A stretch of 64,000 nucleotides of DNA from Candidatus Scalindua sp. (GTDB lineage: Bacteria; Planctomycetota; Brocadiia; Brocadiales; Scalinduaceae). The stretch covers positions 1 through 64,000 of the forward strand of contig JABHIW010000105.1 of assembly GCA_018670825.1 (NCBI GenBank). Direction: 5' to 3'. The notes under the pieces were generated by a model. The model was not told the origin of the DNA. It did not search any database and was given only the letters and a program-made list of their open reading frames with translations. The first letter of the stretch is position 1, and the number at the start of each line of letters is the position of its first letter. Positions 53,109 through 63,031 of this stretch are shown here, piece by piece. The position numbers were made by a program, and so were the translations under genes.

Positions 53109-54257
53109 ATGAAAAATGTAGTCATTCTCGGATCAACAGGCTCAATAGGCACAAGCACCCTGGACGTTGTAAGAAACCTGAACCACAAATATAAGGTTGT
53201 AGCATTGTCAGCAAATTCACAATGGGAGCTATTGTCAAAACAGGTCAACGAGTTCAAGCCGGAACATGTATCCCTTGCGGATGAAAGATGTGTAGACTCA
53301 CTAAGAAATAGCCTATCAGACAATTCTGTACAAATTCTTACCGGTGAAGACAGCGTCAGGGAGATGGTTTCCCAGGAAAATGTAGACATTGTCCTTTCGG
53401 CCATAGTGGGAGGGGCCGGACTTCCTGCTGCTATTGAGGTAATTAAAAACGGAAAAACTCTCGCCCTGGCTAACAAGGAAGCTTTAGTTATGGCGGGTGG
53501 ATTGATTATGCCTATGGCAAAAGAGCATGGCGTAAACATCATCCCGGTAGATAGTGAACACAGCGCAGTGCTTCAGGCATTAAGAGCGGGACGTCGTGAT
53601 GAGGTAAAAAAGATTATAATTACGGCTTCCGGTGGTCCGTTTCGTAATCACCCGAAGGAGAAACTGTCGGAAGTTACAAGAGAAGAAGCACTCAACCACC
53701 CGACATGGAACATGGGGAATAAAATAACTATTGACTCTGCAACATTGATGAATAAAGCCCTCGAAGTAATTGAAGCAAAATGGCTTTTTGGACTGGACGC
53801 ATCTCAGATTGAAGTAGTTATACATCCTGAGTCAATAATCCATTCACTTGTAGAGTTCTGTGATGGTTCTGTAATCGCCCAAATGGGATTGCCGGATATG
53901 AAGGTACCGATACAATTCGCGTTGACATACCCTGACAGAGAGAATGGTAATGTCAAATCACTTGATCTTGCGGAGTTGGGCACTCTTAATTTTCAAAAGC
54001 CGGATATGGATAAATTCCCGGCATTAAGATTAGGATACGAAGTAGTTGAAAAAGGCGGTACTATGGGCGCTACATTTAACGCAGCAAATGAAGTAGCTGT
54101 CCAGGAGTTCTTAGATAATAAAATTAAATTTACCGATATCACAAAGGCAGTGGAACACGTTATGAAAGAACATAATTTTATAAAAGACCCCACTTTGCAG
54201 GATATCATGGATGCGGATGAATACGCGCGCAAGGAGACGAAAATATGCCTTTCATAG
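53109..54257 (+). CDS. dxr: 1-deoxy-D-xylulose 5-phosphate reductoisomerase
   Basis: A 382-residue DXR. The NADPH site VVILGSTGSIGTSTLDVV, LANKEALVMAG, the metal-ligand segment PVDSEHSAVLQAL, and ASGGPFRN and TMNKALEVIEA-like ATLMNKALEVIEA are all present. It catalyses the second step of the MEP pathway. It sits between ispG and rseP; the dxr-rseP pairing is common in bacteria. The rseP start overlaps its 3' end by 13 bases. Confidence 0.97.
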   Translation: MKNVVILGSTGSIGTSTLDVVRNLNHKYKVVALSANSQWELLSKQVNEFKPEHVSLADERCVDSLRNSLSDNSVQILTGEDSVREMVSQENVDIVLSAIVGGAGLPAAIEVIKNGKTLALANKEALVMAGGLIMPMAKEHGVNIIPVDSEHSAVLQALRAGRRDEVKKIIITASGGPFRNHPKEKLSEVTREEALNHPTWNMGNKITIDSATLMNKALEVIEAKWLFGLDASQIEVVIHPESIIHSLVEFCDGSVIAQMGLPDMKVPIQFALTYPDRENGNVKSLDLAELGTLNFQKPDMDKFPALRLGYEVVEKGGTMGATFNAANEVAVQEFLDNKIKFTDITKAVEHVMKEHNFIKDPTLQDIMDADEYARKETKICLS

Positions 54258-56059
54258 GAATATCATCTAATGTCATTTTAGTAATTATTGGAATAGGTTT
54301 GCTTATTTTTATTCATGAACTTGGCCATTTTCTGGTAGCCAAGAAAATAGGAGTAAGAGTACATGCATTTTCACTTGGATTTGGCCCGGCAATCATCAAG
54401 AAACAGATAGGTGAAACGGACTACAGGGTTTCGCTCATACCTTTGGGCGGTTACGTAAAACTTGCGGGTGAACAGAGGGAGGATTCGAACACAGGTGAGG
54501 ATTGGGAGTTCATGTCTAAAAAGCCATGGCAGCGCGCCTCAGTACTTGTAGCCGGTGTCACTTGTAATACAATTTTAGCGTTTATCCTTTTTATCGCTGC
54601 CTTTAAAGTAGGAGTCCCTTTCATTACCGCAGAAATAGGACAGACCTTGCCAGGAGGATCTGCATGGGAAGCCGGAATACGGCCGGGAGATAAAATTGTC
54701 AGGATTGACAACGTCACCGACCCCGACTTTGAGGATATCTTCATTTCCGTCGCACTTAATGGTTCCCCTGAAGGCATTAACATGGAAATCGAAAGAGACA
54801 ATGAGACATTCGAGGTCAATGTAAAGCCGGAATATGACGCATCTGTTGGTGTTCAGCGTATTGGAATCGCACCAGCCAGCACTTTGGAAGTACACAAAAT
54901 ATTTACCGTAGAAAATGCGGACACGCCTGCAGAAGTATCAGAATTGCACGCTAATGATGAAATACTGGAAGCTAATGGTAAAGCGATTGCCACCGTAAGT
55001 GATTTTAGAGTAATAGTAAATGCGAACCCCGGCAAGGTACTCAACCTTTCAGTTTTACGTGATGGTCAAGATGTTGACATCAAAGTAACACCATCTGTTG
55101 TTACTCGATGGATGATCGGGCTCTCCTGTGCCACATCTAAGATTGATGGTGTAAAAAATGACAGTTTTGCACACTCCCTCGGACTGGAAAAAGGGGATGA
55201 GATAGTTAAGGTAAATTCACAGAACGTTCATGGATTTTCAGAGTTAATAGAAACGATAAATGACTCACCTGATGGCATTATCACACTACAGGTGAAAAGA
55301 GACGATGAAACAAAACATATAAAATTAACAAAATTAGGAGAAGAGACAGTCAAAGAATTTGCCGAAGGACTCTTCCCCCACTACGGATTGACGGTAGACT
55401 CAACAGTTGAAGATTTCCCTGCCGAAAAAACAGGTATTAAGCCAGGTGATACCATTACATCAATTAGCGGAGAAAATGTAACTGAATGGAGCCAGCTTTT
55501 AACGCTTGTTACCGCCAGCCAGGGCAAAGAGTTTGAAATTGCATGGACACATAACTATGAAACTATTACAAAGACAATCAAACCTCAGAAAAATGAGAAG
55601 AACGCACAAGGTGTACTCGGTGTTAAATTCAGAGAAAAAAAGGTTGTCAGGAAATACGGCTTAGCTCAAGCGTGTGTGGTAGGTACGCATAAAACGACTA
55701 TAAATATAAAAAGGATCTATCTGACTTTACAGGGATTTATTTCAAAGAAATTATCAACGAAGGCTTTAGGCGGCCCTGTCCTCATAGCTCAGGCCTCCTA
55801 CGAATCTGCAAAGTCCGGAATTGGTAAGCTTATGTATTTCATGGCTATTATCAGTATTAACCTGGCAGTGATAAATATACTACCCGTCCCGGTTCTGGAT
55901 GGAGGACATCTCTTGTTCCTCGGTATAGAAAAGCTCAAAGGTTCTCCAGTAAGTGAAAAGACAATGGCAATTGCTAATTATATCGGCATGGGGTTAGTGT
56001 TATCCCTTATGATCTACGCAACCAAGAATGACATCATGAGATTATTTCATATTTCTTAA
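54245..56059 (+). CDS. rseP: RIP site-2 metalloprotease RseP with several PDZ domains
   Basis: A 604-residue membrane protease. The zinc site HELGHF is near residue 25 in the first helix, and the second conserved motif NILPVPVLDGGHLLF lies in the C-terminal helices. Between them lie at least three PDZ-like repeats (for example GSAWEAGIRPGDKIVRIDN, LEKGDEIVKVNSQNVHG, KTGIKPGDTITSISGENVTE), more than the two of E. coli RseP, explaining the length above the usual ~450. It probably cleaves anti-sigma factors within the membrane in envelope stress signalling. Confidence 0.93.
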   Translation: MPFIGISSNVILVIIGIGLLIFIHELGHFLVAKKIGVRVHAFSLGFGPAIIKKQIGETDYRVSLIPLGGYVKLAGEQREDSNTGEDWEFMSKKPWQRASVLVAGVTCNTILAFILFIAAFKVGVPFITAEIGQTLPGGSAWEAGIRPGDKIVRIDNVTDPDFEDIFISVALNGSPEGINMEIERDNETFEVNVKPEYDASVGVQRIGIAPASTLEVHKIFTVENADTPAEVSELHANDEILEANGKAIATVSDFRVIVNANPGKVLNLSVLRDGQDVDIKVTPSVVTRWMIGLSCATSKIDGVKNDSFAHSLGLEKGDEIVKVNSQNVHGFSELIETINDSPDGIITLQVKRDDETKHIKLTKLGEETVKEFAEGLFPHYGLTVDSTVEDFPAEKTGIKPGDTITSISGENVTEWSQLLTLVTASQGKEFEIAWTHNYETITKTIKPQKNEKNAQGVLGVKFREKKVVRKYGLAQACVVGTHKTTINIKRIYLTLQGFISKKLSTKALGGPVLIAQASYESAKSGIGKLMYFMAIISINLAVINILPVPVLDGGHLLFLGIEKLKGSPVSEKTMAIANYIGMGLVLSLMIYATKNDIMRLFHIS

Positions 56060-56111
56060 GTTCAAACTGCATTCAGCACTTGTTCCGGTATTAGCTTAAA
56101 TAATAGAATGC

Positions 56112-56143
56112 CGGGTGGCATGAACAAACTTGTTTGTCCGTGT
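56112..56143 (+). repeat. 32-base repeat shared with 4741-4772
   Basis: Begins CGGGTGGCATGAACAAACTT and continues GTTTGTCCGTGT; about 30 of 32 positions match the inverted copy at 4741-4772. ACAAAC and GTTTGT can pair. It lies 50 bases after rseP and could form a weak hairpin. Confidence 0.6.
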
Positions 56144-56270
56144 CACCCATTTGTTAGTTCCCTACCTGACGCAATCATTGATCGGCGCGTATACCTTGCC
56201 CGACTGCGTCATTCAGACGGGGAAACGCGCCCTACATATCTATGTTGCAGAAAACCCAAAAATCCAACAA

Positions 56271-56351
56271 TGTCATTCTGAGGAGGAACGACGAAGAATC
56301 TCTATTTAATCTATTGTAACCTTTAGATTCTTCACTGCGTTCAGAATGACA
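56271..56351. repeat. MITE-like inverted repeat, second copy
   Basis: An 81-base copy of the element at 3206-3316, with TGTCATTCTGA (56271-56281) and TCAGAATGACA (56341-56351) ends and an inner GAAGAATCTCT segment. The centre is shorter than in the first copy. Confidence 0.7.
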
Positions 56352-56545
56352 TGAGTGTGTTATCCCGGATTGCAACACATTCTTGTAACCCACCCGGATG
56401 AATCTCTGCCCGTCGAGCAGGCATACCCGACATTCTAATTTTTAGTTCTTTGCGACTTCTTGTCCTCAGCGCCTTTTGTCCGGGGAGCGGTGAATTGCTC
56501 TTTGTTTTCTGAAAAGCGGTAGCTTCAAACAGTAATTTCATTCAG
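56352..56545. repeat. composite repeat region
   Basis: This stretch carries an inverted CCCCGGACAAAA core (56469-56486) and a long spurious minus-strand frame covering 56341-56541. The frame runs from inside the MITE through the repeat core, so it is most likely a chance product of repeat DNA. The adjoining AATTCGTGTAATTAGTGTCT text (near 56550) is another dispersed repeat. Confidence 0.45.
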
Positions 56546-56602
56546 TGTAAATTCGTGTAATTAGTGTCTGTTATTGATTTTTATTTTGAATTTTCTGATC
56601 AA

Positions 56603-57265
56603 CTACACCACCTCTTTAATAATACTTTCTGCCTCATCCCCCAATTTGATGAGCACCTTCTCTAATGATACCCGGCACTCCTCCATCTCACTCTTTTCCA
56701 GCTTTGGTGGTACGACAATTGGATCACCATAAAAAATCCTTGCTTTAGAAAAAGGTTTGGGTATGCAAAAGCGGTCCCAACTTGGAATTTCCCAATACTT
56801 TTCCAGGTATATCATTACCGGAATAATGGGATATTGTGTCTTTTGCCCTAAAAGTATTGCTCCTGATTGAGCAACAAATCTGGGACCTTTCGGGCCGTCG
56901 GGAGTAATTGCCAATGATATCGATTCCTCTTTTATCTTCTTTATCATTCTTAATAACGCCTTTGCGCCTCCCCTTGTTGTAGATCCCCTGGCAACACCAT
57001 AGCCTAACCGCTGAACTACCTGTGCAATATATTCACCATCACGATGTTGGCTTATTAAAACCTTTACGTTACGATTTCGGCCTACATAACACGGAAGAAG
57101 CATATGAGCGTGCCAGAACGCATATATCGCATATTTACCCTGACGTTCGAGGTCTTGTGAATAACCATTTGGAATTTCTTTAATACTCATTGTACTAAAC
57201 AAAATCCTGATAATGAGTGAGCCCAAAACACCAACCAGAAAGTACTTAATTTTTTGTAAATCCAT
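56603..57265 (-). CDS. DUF374 / LPLAT-family acyltransferase
   Basis: A 220-residue protein with an N-terminal hydrophobic segment. The acyltransferase-like motif FWHAHMLLPCYV is near residue 50 (HxxxxD-like region of this divergent branch). LAITPDGPKGPRFVAQSG is the strongly conserved DUF374 stretch. It belongs to the lysophospholipid acyltransferase superfamily; members of this branch may acylate lipid A-type or other envelope lipids. It follows DUF2851 by 11 bases on the minus strand, so the two are co-transcribed. Confidence 0.85.
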   Translation of the reverse strand: MDLQKIKYFLVGVLGSLIIRILFSTMSIKEIPNGYSQDLERQGKYAIYAFWHAHMLLPCYVGRNRNVKVLISQHRDGEYIAQVVQRLGYGVARGSTTRGGAKALLRMIKKIKEESISLAITPDGPKGPRFVAQSGAILLGQKTQYPIIPVMIYLEKYWEIPSWDRFCIPKPFSKARIFYGDPIVVPPKLEKSEMEECRVSLEKVLIKLGDEAESIIKEVV

Positions 57266-57276
57266 TTTCTTATCAC

Positions 57277-58839
57277 CTACACTATTGAATTAATTGATCG
57301 CAATAGTACGCATTTTTCACACGCAATGTCGTCACTTTCACAAAAGTCTTTAAATATTTGTAAGAGCCCCTGCTGGCGTCTTGCCGAATTAACCACGCGT
57401 CCTTCCAATGAGTCTTTTCCAAGAATTCTATAGCTCATAAAACGTGTAATGTTATTAGGAGATACTTTAGAATGCAGCTTATAAGCCTTAAATAACTTCC
57501 CCTCTAACACAGAGTCTTCTCTTTTTCTTGCATACGCCAATAGAACAGGAATAATTATATTTATGAATATAACGTTAGCTCGTTCTTTGCCAATTAATCT
57601 TCCCTTTTCTTTCGACCTGCTTCCTCCAAACGTATAATAATGGGACCAGTGGCTGTCATATAATTCCAAAAAGAGAGATTCCGTATTTTTAATGTTAGTT
57701 TTTATCTTGTCGATGTCCCTCTTGATATTATCTGTCTTCTCAAAAGATGTTATTAAGGTTCTGAAAATACCGGTTTCATAATTTTCTGCCAGGAGGCGGC
57801 TGATCGCTGCAATTCTTCTCGTTGGATAGTTACCCGGTCTGGAATACTTAAAACTCCATGACTCTCCATCCATTGGCTTTTTCTTTATATCTTTTCTTAT
57901 TTCCGACCATAACCGTTCAATGTCTGCAATATATTCAAGGGTATGCTTGTCCTTAGCGCTCTTATATCTAGATCTCTGACTGGGCAAGAGTCCCGATATG
58001 CCAAACAGTAATGCCTGTATCTTCCTGCTTCTCTCATTTAAGGAAACGTCAGAAGGTATTAATCTTCTTATTTCATTGATGGTAACCAGAGTTCCTAAAC
58101 ACTTGAACTGCTCTTTATTATTCTTATAACCAAGCGATTCTAATAGTGCTTCATACAAAGTCTGCTCAAACGTCCTCGACTTCAGCTGCTTTTCAATCCT
58201 GTCCGCCTTAATCAAAATCCTTTCATCACCGGCATAATCCAGAAATTGTCCAATCCATTTATCATCGTGTGAAACTATGTTCAATCTCTTCTGACAGGGC
58301 CCAGCATTAGCACTGCCGGTGTGTGGATAGTTTTCGATATCAATCATATCGACAAGCTTATCTAATTCATATTTCAGATAATCATAAAGCTGCAGCTGAG
58401 GAATCCTGTGGTTTTTAATGGTAATATACTTATCTTTTCTATCATTCCACATAAAGACATGTAAACAGACATTTTCATACTCCTTCTGTTTACTGTGCCC
58501 ATGACGTGCCCAATCGCCCGAACATACATGTATCTCCACATCTCCTTTTACTACTCCCCTTCCTTCCAGAAGAATCTCAGCATCCTTAAAGTCAGGTCCC
58601 TCTTCCAGGTTCCATATACCTGAAGAGATGATCTCAATCCTCAATCCATCTACAGTATATAATTTATCACTCTTGAAAAGCTGTTCAGACCATATGCAGT
58701 TAACCAACTGCTCCTTTACCCTCTTCCCTTTTACCCAATACTTAAGGCTTCCGTCCTCTCTAACACCGCAAAATCGCCTGACAAGTTCACGGTAACGCGG
58801 TACACGAAAACTCTCTGAATAATCCTTATTCTTAAACAT
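57277..58839 (-). CDS. DUF2851 family protein
   Basis: A 520-residue protein of the DUF2851 family. The N-terminal part carries the characteristic NLEEGPDFKDAEILLEGRG then GDVEIHVCSGDWARHGH and YENVCLHVFMWND. The conserved Asp, Glu-x-His and His-x-His residues suggest a metal-dependent, possibly nuclease-like site, but the biochemical function is unknown. It precedes the LPLAT gene. The C-terminal part has several Cys (CESDDIACEKC) that may bind metal. Confidence 0.85.
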   Translation of the reverse strand: MFKNKDYSESFRVPRYRELVRRFCGVREDGSLKYWVKGKRVKEQLVNCIWSEQLFKSDKLYTVDGLRIEIISSGIWNLEEGPDFKDAEILLEGRGVVKGDVEIHVCSGDWARHGHSKQKEYENVCLHVFMWNDRKDKYITIKNHRIPQLQLYDYLKYELDKLVDMIDIENYPHTGSANAGPCQKRLNIVSHDDKWIGQFLDYAGDERILIKADRIEKQLKSRTFEQTLYEALLESLGYKNNKEQFKCLGTLVTINEIRRLIPSDVSLNERSRKIQALLFGISGLLPSQRSRYKSAKDKHTLEYIADIERLWSEIRKDIKKKPMDGESWSFKYSRPGNYPTRRIAAISRLLAENYETGIFRTLITSFEKTDNIKRDIDKIKTNIKNTESLFLELYDSHWSHYYTFGGSRSKEKGRLIGKERANVIFINIIIPVLLAYARKREDSVLEGKLFKAYKLHSKVSPNNITRFMSYRILGKDSLEGRVVNSARRQQGLLQIFKDFCESDDIACEKCVLLRSINSIV

Positions 58840-59067
58840 TAAAATCTTCCCTGATTTTGAAATAGTATTAAATGCGCATATTCACATATAAACAAAAGGT
58901 AATAAAATCAACTACTAAAATCAAGCAGTTTAATTTTCATTAAATAAATCCTGATATCTGTTTGGAAATGTTTTGCAAAAGTAAGATGGTTGTGAGTATT
59001 AGCTTAAATTGTAAGGACAGATATTTACTGGCAAGTTATTATTTTGGAGGGATAAAAGTTAATCCAT

Positions 59068-59097
59068 AAAAAAAGGGAGGCAATAATTATGCCCCCC
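59068..59097 (-). terminator. intrinsic terminator after the PEP-CTERM gene
   Basis: GGGAGGCA (59075-59082) pairs with TGCCCCCC (59090-59097) with one mismatch. On the minus strand the stem is followed by seven T (59068-59074 complement). It lies 25 bases after the stop at 59122. Confidence 0.8.
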
Positions 59098-59121
59098 TCG
59101 TGATTATGATTATGATGTAAG

Positions 59122-59895
59122 CTATTGTTTATAATGTTTTGCCTTTTTCACTCTTCGCCTTACTGCTGCCCCCACAAGTCCGACAAGACCTATTCCGAGT
59201 AAGGCAATGGTTGTGGGTTCGGGAACAGGCTCGGTGATTAATAGTGTACTATCTCCGGTGCCGGTGGAAAGGCCACTATCAGTAACCGACGGGAATCTGC
59301 TATCCAAATCAGTCCGCATGAAAAACTCGTAGTTGCCGGATACCAGTGTTCCTGTTTGCCCGCTTATTGAGTAGCTGGTAGTCGCTAAAGTACCTGTGTC
59401 AAATACCATTGTTGCGGTATCTGTGTTTTTCAAATAAAGATGAATAAAACCACCAGTAACTGCTCCACTTGCAGAAAAAGTTCCTGACAGATCATATAAC
59501 GCGGAATCATCTATATTGAACAAAGTACTATGTTCGGTAATAGACCAGTCAAATGCAGTGGCAAAATCTATAGCAAGGCTTGATGACGCATTGAAGGATG
59601 CCTGGCCAGCGCCGGGTGTGGTGAAATTATAGGAAGCTGTAGTATCAGTATAAATGCCACCTGGGATTGTCCCTTGTATGACATTCGCACTCCCTGACCC
59701 TGGAAGGGAAGTAAAATCGCTATTGGCGGATGTTCCATTAGATGCTTCATTATTAGCTGCAGAGGCTGTCATTTTGCTAAGAGGATCAAGCGTAATTGTT
59801 AAGGCACTGGCACTGTTAAATCCGCCCGCAAAAGCCAGAATAAAAAATACTATGAAAATACTAAATATTGTTTTTTTTGAATTTCTTTTCAACAT
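59122..59895 (-). CDS. PEP-CTERM sorted exported protein
   Basis: A 257-residue protein. The ATG at 59895 is preferred because GGAGGG lies just upstream; the ATG at 59907 would overlap that site. A signal peptide (FSIFIVFFILAFAGGFNSAS) leads a Ser/Thr/Gly-rich beta-type body. The C-terminus VPEPTTIALLGIGLVGLVGA followed by AVRRRVKK is a textbook PEP-CTERM sorting signal, recognised by exosortase, so the organism must have an exosortase elsewhere. A surface or extracellular-matrix role is likely. It is a single-gene unit with its own terminator. Confidence 0.88.
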   Translation of the reverse strand: MLKRNSKKTIFSIFIVFFILAFAGGFNSASALTITLDPLSKMTASAANNEASNGTSANSDFTSLPGSGSANVIQGTIPGGIYTDTTASYNFTTPGAGQASFNASSSLAIDFATAFDWSITEHSTLFNIDDSALYDLSGTFSASGAVTGGFIHLYLKNTDTATMVFDTGTLATTSYSISGQTGTLVSGNYEFFMRTDLDSRFPSVTDSGLSTGTGDSTLLITEPVPEPTTIALLGIGLVGLVGAAVRRRVKKAKHYKQ

Positions 59896-60047
59896 AATGC
59901 CCTCCATTAATTTAATAAAGCCGCCAACATGCTAGTATCACGAACTAATACTGTTTTATAACGTAAACCTTTGAAGGTGAATTGTCAAGATTTATTGTGA
60001 ATAATGGAGATATTTATTATTTTTTCCCTTTTGGATAAATGTTAAAT

Positions 60048-61220
60048 CTATAATGAAAAGGATAAACAGTAATTATCAAATAATTCAAACAACCAGGACA
60101 TAATATCGCGTTGCTTTATAATACGAACAGGACGAACACAGAAATAATTTTCTCCATACCAGGCGACAAGACCATAGGTGAAATATACACTCCACGCCGA
60201 ATGATTCTCAACATAACGGTCACCAGTCCAAATCCATCTTTGCGTTTTATCGAAAACAGGATCTATACACAGGTCGCCACTCTTTTTGCTCATTTCTACG
60301 AGAGATACGGCTTCATCTATAGTAGGCAACCGCCAATCATTATAACCGGCATATCCCCTGCTTCTTAAACCACTCAACCATAACTTGGCTTCATACCATG
60401 TCATTGGGGCAATAGAACCGGACTGGTGCCACATCAAGCTTGTAGCACGATCTATAACTACCCTGTCTCCACTTTTGATCTTCATGGCATAATTATGATT
60501 AATTGTACTATAACTATAAAACCCCTTCTTATGTTTTTTCTTTATTGAAATATTTTTTATTGCCTTAACTTGTGGTACAGACAACTTTTGATAGGATGAA
60601 CGCAATGTTACGTGTTGCGTTAAATTGTTACCTTCATCCCCTGGCCATTCCGGGGTCAGTAACGTTTTCAGTCGAAGGATGCTTTCGTCACGATCTTCGA
60701 TAAAGGTTTTTATCCTTTTTTTATTCAGTTCTATTGTTTTACCACTGACACTGGTAAATGATTTTTTATCTGTAATCGATCGCAACATTCTTTTCGTATT
60801 CTCTTTTGACTCCACTATCTGTTTTTCAAATGATTTAATGAAAGCAGGGTAACCCCCTCTCCCTTTTGAAAAAGGAACTACGTCATTAGTATGTTCATCC
60901 AATTCACTTTGCAGTTCAATTAATCTTTCGGGTTTCACATCATTGCCTTCAACAAGTGAGATTAAAATACTTTCCCAAAGTCCTTTCTGGTACTCATGTA
61001 AAAATGTTATTTCACCAATCAGCCATTCTTGTAACGGATCCCATTCCTCGCTACTGAGAGCAGGCACCTCGACCCAGAATTCCTTGTGGACTTCTTGACT
61101 TATTTGACCATCTGCTGCCAACACCTGTTGTAATATCGATGCCTGCTCCTCTGTAAAGGTCCTTGAATATGCAACATGGGTAAACAACAAACATATAAAG
61201 ACGAGAATCAATTTTTTCAA
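60048..61220 (-). CDS. exported DUF1566 domain protein
   Basis: A 390-residue protein with a signal peptide (KKLILVFICLLFTHVAYS). The start is a TTG at 61220, supported by GGAGGA upstream. The N-terminal ~230 residues are helical with no recognised domain. The C-terminal ~120 residues form a DUF1566 (Lcl-like) domain: DRATSLMWHQSG, WYEAKLWLSGLRSRGYAGYN then DWRLPTIDEA, and CVRPVRI. DUF1566 proteins are often surface-exposed. The stop lies in an AT-rich gap. No partner can be identified. Confidence 0.82.
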   Translation of the reverse strand: MKKLILVFICLLFTHVAYSRTFTEEQASILQQVLAADGQISQEVHKEFWVEVPALSSEEWDPLQEWLIGEITFLHEYQKGLWESILISLVEGNDVKPERLIELQSELDEHTNDVVPFSKGRGGYPAFIKSFEKQIVESKENTKRMLRSITDKKSFTSVSGKTIELNKKRIKTFIEDRDESILRLKTLLTPEWPGDEGNNLTQHVTLRSSYQKLSVPQVKAIKNISIKKKHKKGFYSYSTINHNYAMKIKSGDRVVIDRATSLMWHQSGSIAPMTWYEAKLWLSGLRSRGYAGYNDWRLPTIDEAVSLVEMSKKSGDLCIDPVFDKTQRWIWTGDRYVENHSAWSVYFTYGLVAWYGENYFCVRPVRIIKQRDIMSWLFELFDNYCLSFSL

Positions 61221-61302
61221 TTTTTTGGTTCCTCCGGCTAAAAGAACATCATTCTGTTCTCATTATAAGAAAGACAAAACACTCTGCCTGACTATTCAAA
61301 TT

Positions 61303-62640
61303 TTACGCAAAGAAAATCTTTCCATCTGCTCCATCTATCTTACTTGTTGCATTACGAGTATCGATTATCAAGTTAGATTGCCTGACTATCTCAGCAAAGT
61401 CATACGCACTGTGATCGGTAACAATGATAACGGCATCCATCTCCCGCAATACCTCCGGGGTAATAGAGATAGAGTTTTTCTGAAAGTTGTATTTTCTGGT
61501 CTGTTTCAGTACCGGTATCCAGGGATCGTTGTAGCTTACAAAAGCACCTTTTTCTGACAACATCTTCATAATTGTATAACCTGGAGATTCTCTTTCGTCG
61601 TCAATGTCCTTCTTGTATGCAACTCCGAGCACCAGAATCTTACTGCCTTTGAGACTTTTCTCATGCTGATTTAAAGCCTCTATAGTCCTGTCTATTACGT
61701 AGTACGGCATTGACACATTAATCTCACCTGCCAGTTGAATAAAACGAGTTTCAAAATCATATTCTCTGGCTTTCCAGGAGAGATAAAAGGGATCAATTGG
61801 AATACAATGTCCACCAAGTCCCGGTCCGGGATAAAATGGCGTATAACCAAACGGTTTAGTCGCCGCCGCATTTATAACTTCAAAAATATCTATGCCCATC
61901 TTATGCCCCAGCACTTTCAACTCATTTACCAGAGCAATATTAACAGAACGGAATGTATTCTCCAGTATCTTTGTCATCTCGGCAGCTCCTGTGGATGATA
62001 CCGGTACCACCTTGGTAATACAATTATAGAGAGCAGAGGCAATCTCCAGGCAAGCAGAGGTGACCCCACCGACAACCTTTGGAATATTAGCAGCATCAAA
62101 TTTCTTGTTACCAGGGTCTTCTCTTTCAGGAGAATAAGCAAGAAAGAAATCCTCTCCTGCCTTCATATCATTAGTCTCCAACCTGGGTAAAAGAGCTTCC
62201 TCTGTAGTCCCTGGATATGTGGTACTTTCTAAAATAACAATTTGTCCTGCACGGAGGTTATCTGCGATACAATTTGTAGTGTCCATAACATAACTCAGGT
62301 CCGGTTCCTTCTTATCTGTAAGCGGAGTTGGCACACAGATCAGTATACAATCTGCCTCACTAAGGCGATTAAAATCAACGGTTACATCAAGCTTACCCGC
62401 CTTTATCTTTTCACCGATCTGCTCCATTTGAATGTGCTTAATATAAGATTCTCCACGAAGGAGCATATCTATTTTGCGCACATCCACATCAAAGCCAATT
62501 ACCTTGAACCCCTGATGTCCAAAATGAATTGCCAGCGGTAATCCTACATAACCAAGACCAATGATTCCTACTACAGCCTCTCTTTTCTCGATTTTGTTTA
62601 ACAGGCTTACCTGCGTCACGCTTTTATCATTTCCTTTCAT
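61303..62640 (-). CDS. nucleotide-sugar dehydrogenase (UDP-GlcNAc/UDP-Glc 6-dehydrogenase type)
   Basis: A 445-residue enzyme of the UDP-glucose/GDP-mannose dehydrogenase family. The NAD site is GIIGLGYVGLPLAIHFG (near residue 22). ESTTYPGTTEE and PGPGLGGHCIPIDPFYL with the catalytic Cys are typical of the WbpA/TviB branch that oxidises UDP-N-acetylhexosamines. The C-terminal domain contains LGVAYKKDIDDERESP. It supplies uronic acids for polysaccharide or capsule. No glycosyltransferase genes are adjacent within the window. Confidence 0.9.
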   Translation of the reverse strand: MKGNDKSVTQVSLLNKIEKREAVVGIIGLGYVGLPLAIHFGHQGFKVIGFDVDVRKIDMLLRGESYIKHIQMEQIGEKIKAGKLDVTVDFNRLSEADCILICVPTPLTDKKEPDLSYVMDTTNCIADNLRAGQIVILESTTYPGTTEEALLPRLETNDMKAGEDFFLAYSPEREDPGNKKFDAANIPKVVGGVTSACLEIASALYNCITKVVPVSSTGAAEMTKILENTFRSVNIALVNELKVLGHKMGIDIFEVINAAATKPFGYTPFYPGPGLGGHCIPIDPFYLSWKAREYDFETRFIQLAGEINVSMPYYVIDRTIEALNQHEKSLKGSKILVLGVAYKKDIDDERESPGYTIMKMLSEKGAFVSYNDPWIPVLKQTRKYNFQKNSISITPEVLREMDAVIIVTDHSAYDFAEIVRQSNLIIDTRNATSKIDGADGKIFFA

Positions 62641-63031
62641 TTTTTTCCCATTTCCTGTTTACAACAAACTGAGTCTAATTCTGCTCAGCATCCATGTAGT
62701 CCAAGAAGCTTTCCTTATTATTTCTATTGGTATTCATTATCCTCAAAATGTATTCTACTGAACTATTGTTTCTCATCCACAATCTGATCTGCCAATAATC
62801 GCCTTGCTTAAACAGCAGACTTACAGAAATATGAATGCAAAATGCTGACTTGATTTTTCTCCTAAGTGCTAACACACGCAAAGGCTACCACTGCAGGAGG
62901 CAGATTTCAAGACAATTTTCAGGCTTAATATTTTACATCACTATAAGATATACTGTATAATGATATTTCGTAATTAAGACTCTTTATCTATTTGTTGTTT
63001 TAAAAAAATTTATTTTAAAATAGACATTGTA

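Noticed and set aside
56341-56541. 66-residue minus-strand frame
   Set aside because: It starts within dispersed repeat DNA and ends in a MITE terminus; coding is unlikely.
62675-62881. 68-residue minus-strand frame upstream of the nucleotide-sugar dehydrogenase
   Set aside because: No ribosome site, no recognised motif and not conserved-looking at the N-terminus. The C-terminal part (GDYWQIRLWMRNN) looks faintly coding, so it could be a remnant; support is too weak to list. The rest of 62641-63031 shows nothing recognised.
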